NCBI RefSeq assembly: GCF_046536515.1
Contig: NZ_JAWDMQ010000057.1
Span: 1-7,922, forward strand
Source of the DNA: Caldisphaera sp046536515
GTDB lineage: Archaea; Thermoproteota; Thermoprotei_A; Sulfolobales; Acidilobaceae
Reading direction: 5' to 3'
Length of the DNA: 7,922 nucleotides
Shown here: positions 1 to 7,400 of the stretch, in pieces
Layout: the number at the start of each line of letters is the position of its first letter
How positions within the stretch are numbered: the first letter of the stretch is position 1
Position numbers and translations under genes: made by a program
The notes under the pieces: model-generated
What the model saw: the letters and a program-made list of their open reading frames with translations, nothing else
What the model was told of the DNA's origin: nothing
Databases searched by the model: none

Positions 1-143
1 TTTGTTTAATAATATTTTATTATTAAATTTATAATTTTGTTATAAATGGGTTAAAGAAGAAAAATGCATAGAAGTTATATATGCATAGCTCTTTTTCTGA
101 CAAAAGAAGGACAAGCCTCGCCCCTTTTATGAGTAAGTAAAGT
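1..143. other. AT-rich non-coding leader region
   Basis: No open frame enters from the left edge: all three forward frames hit stops within about 35 bases. The stretch is mostly A/T. It contains a short inverted repeat (64-70 ATGCATA with 80-86 TATGCAT, 9-base loop) and a small G/C-rich patch around 110-125 that resembles one arm of an IS605-type right end. The reverse frame over 29-295 is open, but it crosses both this AT-rich stretch and the structured GC-rich island, and its product looks like no known protein, so I do not call a gene here. Confidence 0.6.
64..86. repeat. short inverted repeat
   Basis: Seven-base perfect arms, ATGCATA at 64-70 and TATGCAT at 80-86, flank a 9-base A/T-rich spacer. 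The run of T residues at 91-95 follows closely, so a weak rightward terminator for a gene ending outside the window is possible. The arms are A/T-rich, and ATGCAT is itself a palindrome, so chance is a real alternative. Confidence 0.35.
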
Positions 144-165
144 TTTTTTAAATTTAAATACTCAT
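129..165. repeat. inverted repeat flanking a TATA-like core
   Basis: ATGAGTA at 129-135 is the exact reverse complement of TACTCAT at 159-165. Between them lies the T-run and the self-complementary TTTAAATTTAAA core of the putative promoter of the downstream structured RNA. The arrangement could be an operator pair around the TATA box, or the subterminal palindrome of a decayed IS200/IS605-type element. The sequence alone does not decide. Confidence 0.4.
143..160 (+). promoter_or_regulatory. TATA-box promoter of the structured RNA
   Basis: A T-run followed by AAATTTAAATA at 150-160 is a good match to the archaeal TATA element. Its centre lies about 25-27 bases before 180, where the G/C-rich, strongly paired region begins. 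The coincidence of the TATA spacing with the RNA's apparent 5' end is the main reason to think the island is transcribed rightward. The core is nearly palindromic, so it could also fire leftward. Confidence 0.45.
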
Positions 166-180
166 TAAAAATTGAGACAG

Positions 181-535
181 CTGCTAAAGGGGTATGCGTC
201 ACGGAAACATGAGGTACGCCTCTACCCCAACTAACAAAGCTGATGTAGGGAAGCCCTAAATCAGGGCCAAAGTGTATATGTTTGTCCCTACACATTTACA
301 TATCCCCAAGTCCCTTGGACCTAAGAGGAAAGGGCAACTCTCATCGAGGGATAGGGGTAATTGGCTGAAGGCCCAGCCAGCGGTCTATCGCTGAATAAAT
401 GGAGCGGGGTGGGTAAAACCCGCTGGCTATGAAGTGATGAAGATGAAGGCGGTAAATCACAAACCTATGATTCACCTTGAGGGAACCCTCACCCTTCAGG
501 GCGGAGAGGAGGTCAGCTCCTTCTCTATGAATCTC
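181..535 (+). ncRNA. structured non-coding RNA candidate, possibly omega-RNA-like
   Basis: This is a G/C-rich island in an otherwise A/T-rich region. All forward frames are broken, and a series of perfect stems lies end to end. They are 189-194 with 223-228 (inside it 196-199 with 216-219); 244-251 with 285-292, enclosing hairpin 253-257/263-267; 301-306 with 348-353, enclosing 312-316/330-334; nine pairs 375-383 with 420-428, enclosing 389-392/403-406; 434-438 with 456-460; and a final hairpin 487-490/506-509 with 492-494/499-501. GC-rich islands in AT-rich hyperthermophile genomes are typically stable RNAs. A TATA box sits about 25 bases upstream, and T-rich sequence follows at 536-552. I could not find the universally conserved elements of RNase P RNA (ACAGAA..GGCTTA) or the helix-8 motif of SRP RNA, so it is probably neither. 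The 3' portion resembles the TnpB/omega-RNA end of IS605-type elements. Strand, ends and function are inferred. Confidence 0.5.
471..516 (+). mobile_element. IS605/IS1341-like right-end signature, remnant
   Basis: The block with a CCTC-a-CCC stem, TTCA loop, GGG and GAGG, followed by AGGTCAG, resembles from memory the 3' end of archaeal IS605-family tnpB elements. There the last tnpB codons overlap the omega-RNA scaffold and a hairpin of the type CCCGCCC-TTCA-GGGCGGG precedes GAGGAGG. The frame starting at 395 and ending at the TAA at 551-553 reads a short tail (KAVNHKPMIHLEGTLTL then QGGEEVSS) reminiscent of TnpB C-termini, but it is cut off upstream by stops at 392 and 257. No RuvC-like or zinc-finger part of TnpB is visible, so any transposon protein is gone. 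The hairpin has an internal loop (491 against 502-505), as expected of a diverged copy. This rests on recalled consensus, not on an alignment. Confidence 0.35.
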
Positions 536-584
536 AACATTTTTAATTTTTAAATTCCTCATAATAAATAAGGGAATAAAATAA
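536..584 (+). promoter_or_regulatory. T-rich terminator/TATA promoter of the GTPase
   Basis: Two T-runs at 540-551 could end the upstream RNA by archaeal oligo-T termination. The TTTTTAAATT at 547-556 serves as a TATA box whose expected start point, about 26 bases on, falls within a few bases of the ATG at 585. That predicts a leaderless or nearly leaderless mRNA. The only Shine-Dalgarno-like sequence (GGGA at 572-575, 9 bases before the ATG) is weak. Confidence 0.4.
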
Positions 585-1724
585 ATGGTAACAAACTTAC
601 CAGCTGAAGCAATTGCTAAGTTAAATAAATATAGCGATGCAAAAACTGTTGAAGATAAAATTAAAGCTTTGGAGGAATTCATAAGCTCAGTTCCTAAGCA
701 TAAGGGTACAGAAAACTTACTTTATTGGGCAAGGAGTAGGCTAGCAGAGCTTAGACAGGAAGAAGAAAAGGAAAGGAAGAAGAAAAAAGGTGGTGGAGGG
801 CCTAAAATTTTCGTTGAAAAAGCAGGTGCAGGGCAAATAGCAATAATCGGGCCCCCAAATTCTGGGAAAAGTAGTATAGTATCGAGGCTAACAAATGCAA
901 AGGTCGTAATAAGCCCTAACCCGTTTTCAACTACTGAGCCAACGCCAGGTATGATGCAATTTGAGGACATACAATTCCAATTAATTGATACGCCTCCGTT
1001 GATTAGTAATGAGGGTGATTATGTAAATACAAAAGTATTGGCAATAGCAAGGAATGCTGATGCAATAATAATAGTTGTTGGCTTAGATGGTGATTATGAA
1101 AAAGAATTGAAAAGAATATTTGATACGCTTGAGAAAAAAGGCATAATGACGAGCATGCAAAAGGGTTATATAAAAATAATAAAGCATAGAACAGGTAATG
1201 GGATAAATGTATTATTTTATGGGAAGCCAAGTTTTACAGAAGATGATGTAAGGAAGGTCTTAAGCTCTTATAGAATATTTAATGCAACAGTAGAAATTTA
1301 CGGTGAGCCAAAGCTAGATGATATTGATGCATCTTTAATCAATGCTATAACCTATAAGCCTACTATAGTTCTATTTAATAAGAAAGATTTAGTTAAGGAA
1401 TTCAATATACCTGCTTTACCAAATGATATTTTATACAGGGTCGTTTCAGCGAAGAGTGGTGAAGGACTTAATGAACTTGGAAACGATATATTTAAAATTT
1501 TAAAAATAAAAAGAATTTATACAAAAAAGCCTAATTCATTACCTGACAAGGAACCATTAATAATAAGGGAAAATGCAACAATTAAAGAAATAGCAGAAAC
1601 AATAAACCCCAACGCAAATGTAAGGTATGCTAAGGTCTGGGGTAAGGGAGTGAAATATAATGGGCAAAGAGTTGGTCCTGATTTCGTTCCTATAGATAAA
1701 GATATAGTGGAGATAAGGTTTTAG
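585..1724 (+). CDS. DRG/Obg-like GTPase with C-terminal TGS domain
   Basis: A 379-residue cytoplasmic translation-associated GTPase of the Obg/DRG family, a group that binds ribosomes and is universal in archaea. The N-terminus is helical with the family's P-KHKGTE region near residues 37-43. A Lys/Glu-rich stretch (59-68) and GGGG follow. The G domain has G1 GPPNSGKS at 89-96, the G2 threonine in TEPTPG near 120, G3 DTPP at 135-138, G4 NKKD at 265-268 and G5 SAK at 288-290. All nucleotide-binding motifs are intact. The long segment between G3 and G4 is the insertion usual in DRG-type proteins. Residues about 313-379 form the TGS domain, ending in the typical VGPDFVPIDKDIVEI motif. Length matches archaeal DRG proteins. 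The ATG at 585 is placed one promoter distance from a TATA-like box. The TAG overlaps the stop of the convergent glycosyltransferase gene. The family assignment is secure; the exact cellular task of archaeal DRG is not known from sequence. Confidence 0.95.
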   Translation: MVTNLPAEAIAKLNKYSDAKTVEDKIKALEEFISSVPKHKGTENLLYWARSRLAELRQEEEKERKKKKGGGGPKIFVEKAGAGQIAIIGPPNSGKSSIVSRLTNAKVVISPNPFSTTEPTPGMMQFEDIQFQLIDTPPLISNEGDYVNTKVLAIARNADAIIIVVGLDGDYEKELKRIFDTLEKKGIMTSMQKGYIKIIKHRTGNGINVLFYGKPSFTEDDVRKVLSSYRIFNATVEIYGEPKLDDIDASLINAITYKPTIVLFNKKDLVKEFNIPALPNDILYRVVSAKSGEGLNELGNDIFKILKIKRIYTKKPNSLPDKEPLIIRENATIKEIAETINPNANVRYAKVWGKGVKYNGQRVGPDFVPIDKDIVEIRF

Positions 1725-2980
1725 CTTATTGAGATTTGCTTTGCTCTCTCAATTAATTCTTTCATCAATTTAGAAATTAAGAAATTTCTCCCCTTTTCCA
1801 TAGCTTTTATTTTCATTTCTTCATATAAAGACTCGTTTTGAATTATTTTGTTTATTGACTCTACTCCCCCTTCTATATCATCAGGCCCTCTTAAATGTAT
1901 GCCGTCAACTCCATTGCTTATAAGCCATTTTTGTCCATATACAGCACTTGTAATAACTGGTACTCCAGCATACATGAATTCTATTTGTGTTAGTCCTAAA
2001 GCTTCCATTTTTGACATTATTATATTTAGGTAGCTTGCCTTTATTAAGGAAGCTTTCTGTTCTACTGTTAACTCCCCGGTTAACACTACATTTTTTAATT
2101 TCTTAGATTCTTTATATACCTTATCCCATTGATCTCCAGGCCTTCCAGCTATTACAAATACTAAATCGTTGTTGTTTTTGAAATGCTTTGCAATTTCTAC
2201 AACAGCTAATGGATTTTTTCTTTCTTCTATTGTACCAAGATAGGCTATGATTTTTTTATCTTTATTATTTTCTTTTAAAAATTTTTCAATAAAAAGATCT
2301 GGCTTTGCATTTTCTATTATTTTTGCTTCATCATCATCCAATCCTCCAGGAAATATGTGCAATTGTTTTGGGTTTGCACCCAATGTTATCATATCTTCTC
2401 CTTCAATTCCTGTAACAACTAATATAAGATCAGCAGCTTTAAATATAGAAGGCAGCTCCATCATATTCCATGCCATTCTGTAAGTCCTTTCTATGGGATC
2501 ATATCTACCGGGTTCAGGCGGTTGATAGTGTGCCATGTGCCCATATACAATTCTTTTTTGGTTAGCGTTTATTGTTCCTATTAATTTTCTCCACATTATC
2601 CACTTAGCAACATCTTCAGGACCATTCCAAAGTGTTGAATGAGTAACTATAAAGTTTATGCCCAATTCTTCGTCTATTTTATTTAATATGTTGATAAAAT
2701 CCCTAAACATTATCCTCCTTGGAGGCCATGTTACTTTTCTGCTCAAAACCCTTATTGTAGGCAAATCAATTTTTGGATCTTTTTCAAAAATTTTGTACGG
2801 CTTTTCAGATAGCTCTAATTCCCTTTCTTTAATTATAGGTTCATTGTCATGGTATATGCTTGTTATTAAATATGACTTATATCCAAGCTTTATTGCCCAC
2901 TTTACCATACGCTGTGCAACAAGTTCTTGTCCTTTGCTTTTAGACGTTTGATACATAATAGGAAAAAAGTTAAATTCCAT
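1721..2980 (-). CDS. GT4-type glycosyltransferase, group 1
   Basis: A 419-residue GT-B fold retaining glycosyltransferase that moves a sugar from a nucleotide-sugar donor to an unidentified acceptor. The N-terminal Rossmann half covers about 1-200 and includes a GQELVAQRMVKWA helix typical of acceptor domains. The linker FPGGLD at 210-215 corresponds to the common PNGVD motif. The donor half begins with AYLGTIEERKNP (246-257, with the donor-phosphate Arg/Lys), then VFVIAGRPG (274-282). The E-x7-E donor motif is present as E326 and E334 in EALGLTQIE, followed by AGVPVITS. No membrane segment or signal is visible, so it should be cytosolic. The start at 2980 follows AAGGAGGG (2994-2987) by 6 bases, and the preceding gene stops 1 base away, so it is the last gene of a three-gene operon. 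It does not show the features I associate with trehalose synthase TreT. The substrate is unknown: surface glycan, glycolipid or a compatible solute are all possible. Confidence 0.9.
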   Translation of the reverse strand: MEFNFFPIMYQTSKSKGQELVAQRMVKWAIKLGYKSYLITSIYHDNEPIIKERELELSEKPYKIFEKDPKIDLPTIRVLSRKVTWPPRRIMFRDFINILNKIDEELGINFIVTHSTLWNGPEDVAKWIMWRKLIGTINANQKRIVYGHMAHYQPPEPGRYDPIERTYRMAWNMMELPSIFKAADLILVVTGIEGEDMITLGANPKQLHIFPGGLDDDEAKIIENAKPDLFIEKFLKENNKDKKIIAYLGTIEERKNPLAVVEIAKHFKNNNDLVFVIAGRPGDQWDKVYKESKKLKNVVLTGELTVEQKASLIKASYLNIIMSKMEALGLTQIEFMYAGVPVITSAVYGQKWLISNGVDGIHLRGPDDIEGGVESINKIIQNESLYEEMKIKAMEKGRNFLISKLMKELIERAKQISIS

Positions 2981-2981
2981 C

Positions 2982-3572
2982 TTATGCCCTCCTTAAATAT
3001 CTAGATAAAATTAAAGCAACAAAGGCTATTGCTAATCCCCAAGCTAATGGTTGAAGTAAAATCATTAATGGCGTTACGTCAAGCTTAACTTCTTTCATAG
3101 CTAGAGTTATAACTGTAATATAAAGTACAATCTTTATATAAACTATTAGTATTTCAAGTTCTTGTCCGCCTCTCAATTTGGCTTCACTTGTTATATAGCT
3201 ATCAAAAACGTCTATTAAGATAAAACCAATTATAATTGTAAACACAAAGAGTGCTGTATAGCCAAGCCCTATTGTAAGAAGGGCAGAGGCTACTTTTAAT
3301 TCCTTTAAAATTTCATTCGAAATAAAGTCTATGGCTAATATTACACCTGTTGCATATAAAAAGTAAGCTATCAAGCTTCCAAAGAAGTCTCCTCCGGTCA
3401 TGCCAGCTCTTAATGTAAGCCTTCCCATGCTTATGTGCTTAAACCAATCGTTAAATCCAGTGATTTCTAAAGATCTTTTAAGCAAAAACTTTACTATTTT
3501 CCCTAAAAAATAGAAGCCTAATATTATTACTACAAATATTGCTGCATAAACAATGTAATTAATTATCTGCAT
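2982..3572 (-). CDS. five-helix membrane protein, MscS-type conserved TM helix family
   Basis: A 196-residue integral membrane protein. Hydrophobic segments are at about 5-31, 64-84, 95-121, 138-158 and 165-191, with short charged loops and a basic C-terminus (RYLRRA). Residues about 34-84 (ITGFNDWFKHISMG, then GGDFFGSLIAYFLYATGVI) resemble the repeat called conserved TM helix, found next to small-conductance mechanosensitive channels of bacteria and in stand-alone archaeal proteins. The soluble MscS beta domain is absent, so this is either a minimal channel-like protein or an accessory membrane subunit. A transport or osmotic role is inference. Its start overlaps the end of the phosphatase gene by 14 bases. 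The nearest strong Shine-Dalgarno (GGGAGG, 3590-3585) is 12 bases upstream, rather far, which leaves the precise start slightly open. It is co-transcribed with the flanking phosphatase and glycosyltransferase genes. Confidence 0.8.
   Translation of the reverse strand: MQIINYIVYAAIFVVIILGFYFLGKIVKFLLKRSLEITGFNDWFKHISMGRLTLRAGMTGGDFFGSLIAYFLYATGVILAIDFISNEILKELKVASALLTIGLGYTALFVFTIIIGFILIDVFDSYITSEAKLRGGQELEILIVYIKIVLYITVITLAMKEVKLDVTPLMILLQPLAWGLAIAFVALILSRYLRRA
2987..2994 (-). promoter_or_regulatory. Shine-Dalgarno of the glycosyltransferase
   Basis: Read leftward, AAGGAGGG lies within the last codons of the membrane-protein gene, 6 bases before the ATG at 2980. It fixes the glycosyltransferase start and suggests translational coupling, because the upstream TAA (2984-2982) lies between the site and the start codon. 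Confidence 0.75.
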
Positions 3573-4272
3573 ACCTTCTTATCGCCTCCCATACATTATC
3601 AAAGTCAACTATTTCATTAACGCCTACGTTCTTTAAATGTTCATTGTATTTGTTTAAAACTAAAATTGATATATCTGATACCTTAAATGCAGGCAAATCA
3701 TTTTCACTGTCTCCAAAATATATGGTAATTTCAGGATTAAAAAGCGTTTTTAGATATAAAACGCTGTCCTCTTTATTTGCCTTGCTAATTAATATATCTA
3801 TAAAGGGTTCATTTTCATATTCTATAACTTTTAGTTTTAATTTTTTTGCTTGTTCAATTATTAATGGTAAGCTTTTAGGGTAATATGAGAACCTCCAATC
3901 TATTGTTATTCCAGCAATTAAATTGCTCGTCGTCTTTTTAATATCTATTTTTGCCTTGCTATCTTTTATATTTTTATCTTTTTTAATAAAGTCTATTAAT
4001 TCGATTGCATCGTCTTGATATTTTATCAATTCTGTATCAATACAAGACCTGTTACCGTATATTATTTCCGCCCCACCTATGCATGCATATGCGTCTGCTT
4101 TAACCCTGTCTATTAATAAATAGCAGCTCTTCATTGATACTATAGCTATTTTATTGCCTTTTTTTCTTGAATAATCAATAGATTCTAAAACTTTTGCTGA
4201 TGGATATGCATTATCAGGGCTTACGTCTATAGGGCTTATTGTACCATCATAGTCAAGCAATATTAACTTCAT
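3559..4272 (-). CDS. HAD-superfamily sugar-phosphate phosphatase, Cof/OtsB-like
   Basis: A predicted cytosolic Mg-dependent phosphatase of about 237 residues. Motif I is LLDYDGTISPI, with nucleophile and acid/base aspartates in DYD. Motif II is the serine in IAIVSMKS, the motif III lysine is probably in SKANKEDSV, and motif IV is GDSENDLPAF with both acidic residues. A cap of about 90 residues between motifs II and III starts near CIGGAEI, the arrangement of type C2 caps seen in Cof, sucrose- and trehalose-phosphate phosphatases. The DYDGT(I/L)SPI form of motif I recalls trehalose-6-phosphate phosphatase. The start at 4272 is preferred because GGTGA lies 5 bases upstream and the protein then begins MKLILLDYDGT. 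The in-frame ATG at 4290 would add six residues and has no ribosome site. It is the first gene of an operon with the membrane protein and the GT4 enzyme. The substrate could be a sugar phosphate made by the neighbour, or phosphoglycolate; sequence does not decide. Confidence 0.85.
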   Translation of the reverse strand: MKLILLDYDGTISPIDVSPDNAYPSAKVLESIDYSRKKGNKIAIVSMKSCYLLIDRVKADAYACIGGAEIIYGNRSCIDTELIKYQDDAIELIDFIKKDKNIKDSKAKIDIKKTTSNLIAGITIDWRFSYYPKSLPLIIEQAKKLKLKVIEYENEPFIDILISKANKEDSVLYLKTLFNPEITIYFGDSENDLPAFKVSDISILVLNKYNEHLKNVGVNEIVDFDNVWEAIRRYADN

Positions 4273-4277
4273 TTTGT

Positions 4278-4307
4278 TCACCGAGTGCATTTTTATTCTA
4301 TATTATA
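4278..4307 (-). promoter_or_regulatory. promoter and ribosome site of the leftward operon
   Basis: Read leftward, TATAATATA at 4307-4299 is a TATA-like element, and GGTGA at 4282-4278 is a Shine-Dalgarno-like site before the ATG at 4272. If the TATA box is real, transcription would begin near 4280, downstream of the alternative ATG at 4290. That supports the shorter protein. The region is very A/T-rich, so the TATA call is tentative. Confidence 0.35.
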
Positions 4308-4400
4308 CTTGTTTTTATTTTCTATTAGTTTTTTTATTAATTTTTTATGTAAAAATTAAACTTATTTTTACCTGTGGGATACTATGTTTAACGGAAAAGG
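4291..4400. other. T-rich divergent intergenic spacer
   Basis: On the + strand this segment is dominated by T-runs (for example around 4291-4296, 4312-4320 and 4329-4335). It separates two divergent promoters. I see no open frame and no hairpin worth naming. Its low melting stability is usual upstream of strongly expressed archaeal genes. Confidence 0.5.
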
Positions 4401-4410
4401 GGGTTAACCC
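4401..4410. promoter_or_regulatory. perfect palindrome next to the S-layer TATA box, operator candidate
   Basis: GGGTTAACCC is a perfect 10-base palindrome that ends exactly where the TATA element TTAAATA (4411-4417) begins, so it covers the position where TFB would contact the BRE. A related GGTTAATACC lies at 4421-4430, on the other side of the TATA box. Two similar sites bracketing the core promoter suggest binding by a dimeric regulator, but a chance match cannot be excluded. Confidence 0.4.
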
Positions 4411-4456
4411 TTAAATACCAGGTTAATACCAAATAAAAAACAGCCAAAACAAGGTG
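4411..4456 (+). promoter_or_regulatory. promoter and Shine-Dalgarno of the surface protein gene
   Basis: TTAAATA at 4411-4417 is the TATA box. Its expected start point near 4437-4443 leaves a 5' leader of about 22-28 bases containing AAGGTG (4451-4456), 8 bases before the ATG at 4465. A leadered message with a ribosome site suits a highly expressed surface protein, in contrast to the nearly leaderless GTPase gene. Confidence 0.6.
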
Positions 4457-4464
4457 TAAATATC

Positions 4465-7400
4465 ATGAATTCGAGAAAGAGGTATGAGGCTATAGCCTTA
4501 ATGGCTGTAGCTTTTGTTTTAGTAATGGCTTTAGGAGTAATACCAGTAACTCATGCATCAACACCAACCGTAAAAATAGGTAGAGCCGTTGCATTTCCAA
4601 GTGTTGTCAGCCCTGGAGGTCAAATACAGCTGATATTTAACTTTACAGAAAGCGCTCCTGTACCAGGCTACTATATTTTATATTTATATTATGCTACGAA
4701 TAATAACACATTTGTAACACAACCAATTACACACCTATTCAATTTGAAACAAAATGCTCAATATTTTGCTGCTAATGTAACTTTAACTCAAAGTGAAGTA
4801 AATACTTTTCTTAGCAATATAGAAAAGGTAGACCCAAATGTAAGCTCGGCTACAAATATAACAGTATTCGTTGCTTTATCGAACCAATACATTCCAGTAT
4901 ATACAACTACAGTACCAATTATATATACAACTACAGGTTCTACAGCTATAGAGACAGAATCATTTACTTTATTGCTACAACCGGCTCTAACAGCAAAGTT
5001 AACCAATCTAGAAACTGGAAACCTTAGTCAATACAATTTATATAATGTAATGACGAACAATACGTTAAGCATGTTAGTTAATTTAACTCCTTTAGGTAAA
5101 AGCTTTGCTGAATATGAAACAAATGAAGCATATTGGGGATTGCCAACAAGTACTACAAATGTAACTGCTTCATTATACCTAATGAACAACTTTAATTATC
5201 CAATACTTCTATTAGAGAACCAAACAGAATATAATCCAACAACTAAATCTTATGAAAATAGTATTTCAAGCGCATTATTAGAAACTCCCTTCAAAAAACC
5301 AAGTAAAACATATGCAAATGGAACAATATTATTATATGATCCTATAAATCCAGGATTTGCTCTTCCAACAGTAACCAATATTTTAAAAGTAAACAACAGC
5401 TTTAGTTATTCATATTATTTGGGCAACATTCTTCAATTAAACGTATATAATCATACTTGGATAAGTCTAACAGCCGGCTCAGGTAATGTAGTGGAATTGC
5501 TAAATTCAACAGGAATATATACGGTACCTTCATTTATTGAAAATGAATCTTTATATAGTTTGACTAATGTTGGTGTATCTGAAAAACTATCAACTATACT
5601 TAATGTATTCCCAAGCGTTGCATTAATATCAAATATGACAAATTTAGTGTTCTATCCAGGAGAGGATATAACGTATAATATATCATGGGCAAACTTCCCA
5701 GTAAACAGCAATATAACAAGCTTTGGTCTTTATTATATAAATCCAGTAACTGGTATGGTTACAAACACGAGTGCACCTGTTGTTAAATTCGAAGCAAAAA
5801 ATTCATTTACATCGCCATTATATGAGAAAATCTCTGGATCAAATACATCACCTATTACCGGTAAAGAGTACTTCAATGTTACATTACCGCTTAACGATCC
5901 ATATTGGGGATCGCTTTTATTTGCATTTGTATCAACAAATACTAGTGTAATGACTTATGGATATTCGCCATTAAATGCTGCAGTCTATCCAATATACTCT
6001 GTAGAGGAAATAGGGGCGGAAGGTACTGTAGAACAAATTGCGCCTAAAGGAAAATTGTTATTGGGTCAATATTTATTTGTCTATGGTTATGGATTTAAAC
6101 CTGGAATAAACGTCTCAAGCATATTCTATGAAACTAATGGAACAAAAATGCCTGTAGGCATGTCATTAATGAATTTAGTGACTCCAAATAAAGGATCAAA
6201 TCTAAATGTAGTGAATGGAAGTGGAGTATTCTATTTTGTGTCACAAATACCTTATACTGGTGTAATAGCCAATAATGCAGTACAATCTGGTAAATCAAGT
6301 AAATCTTATACAGTTTACTTTAATGTAAGTACATTAAGTATATCTGAGGTACCAACATATAATAACTTAACATCAACGGTACAATCAGCTTCGCTGGTTA
6401 CATATGATACAGGGGATGCAATAGTATATGTAAACCCATACATAAACCTCACAACACCAGGAGGACCAGATACATATTATTACGAGCCACAAATAGTTTC
6501 ATATCCAGATGTAGTTGTACCATATAGCTCAACTCAACCATTTACATTAATGATAGATGGTCAAAGATTCACATACCCAGGAATAGCCCCAGTAAGTGCT
6601 GGAGAATTAACAGTACAAATAATAGGTGCAAATGCAAGCGCTTTATACAATAAATTATATTTACAGAATGGTAAGACCTTTACACCACCTACTGTTCAAT
6701 TCTTAGTTGGTAATGTAACTTTAACAAATGGTTATGGCGTCATTAGTAATGTGAAAGTACCAAATGCTATAGGATCAGCTGTACTTTATGCTAATGTAAC
6801 ATCATTTAGTAAGAAAGGGATAGAATATTCAGTATCATCTAATAGTGTATCAGTTGGAACTGCATATGAAATAATAGTTGGTAAGATGCCAATATATGGA
6901 GCTTACGGATCAAATGTTGTCTCAGGATTAGATAATACAACATTCTTAGTATTACAAAATGTACCTATAACAGTTGTTGGATGGGGATTTGTGCCAGGAA
7001 GTAAACCAGGTTTAGTAATTGGTGTAAACGGCGTTGGATATAATGTCTCTGCTATAATGAACGGATATGCAGAAGGAACTATATATGCAAACTCAACATA
7101 TGGATTTATACAAACAGGTAAATTCTACAACGTAACATTGTTATCTGAAAATGTAGAAATATATGATAAGGTAAGTCCAGCTGTTCAAGAGCAGCTATAC
7201 TTCATAAATGAGATAGCGGTACCAGTGCAAGTAATATTCTCAGGATCAACAGTATCAGTTGGCGAACCATATGTTGCATATGTTGTAAACCCGCTATTAA
7301 CATTACAAACTTATAATTCACAATTGACAAGCTATACATATTTATTCACAATTGGCCCAAGCCATACAACCGCATTTGTCTACAATGGAAACGTGTTATC

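Noticed and set aside
29..295. Reverse-strand open frame of 88 codons
   Set aside because: It runs across the TATA-like element and the hairpins of the RNA island, has no ribosome site that I can see, and its composition changes abruptly from GC-rich to AT-rich sequence; it resembles no protein I know.
181..352. Possible decayed tnpB coding sequence in the first reading frame, with stops where tryptophan might be
   Set aside because: Treating TGA/TAG as mutated Trp codons gives a readable string, but there is no RuvC or zinc-finger motif, and the long perfect stems argue for RNA rather than a dying gene.
181..535. RNase P RNA or SRP 7S RNA
   Set aside because: The length and GC content would fit, and GAGGAAAGGGC at 325-335 partly recalls an RNase P motif, but the conserved ACAGAA...GGCTTA element, 5'-3' end pairing and the SRP GGAAGG...AGCAG loop are not found.
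341..682. Reverse-strand open frame of 113 codons
   Set aside because: It overlaps both the structured island and the first 98 bases of the GTPase gene in antisense; it is the shadow of other features.
722..1230. Two reverse open frames inside the GTPase gene
   Set aside because: Antisense shadows; the forward frame carries all G motifs and is intact.
1848..2951. Three forward open frames antisense to the glycosyltransferase
   Set aside because: Shadows of the intact GT4 frame, with no start signals or recognisable motifs.
4788..5006. Reverse open frame within the surface protein gene
   Set aside because: Antisense shadow of the continuous forward frame.
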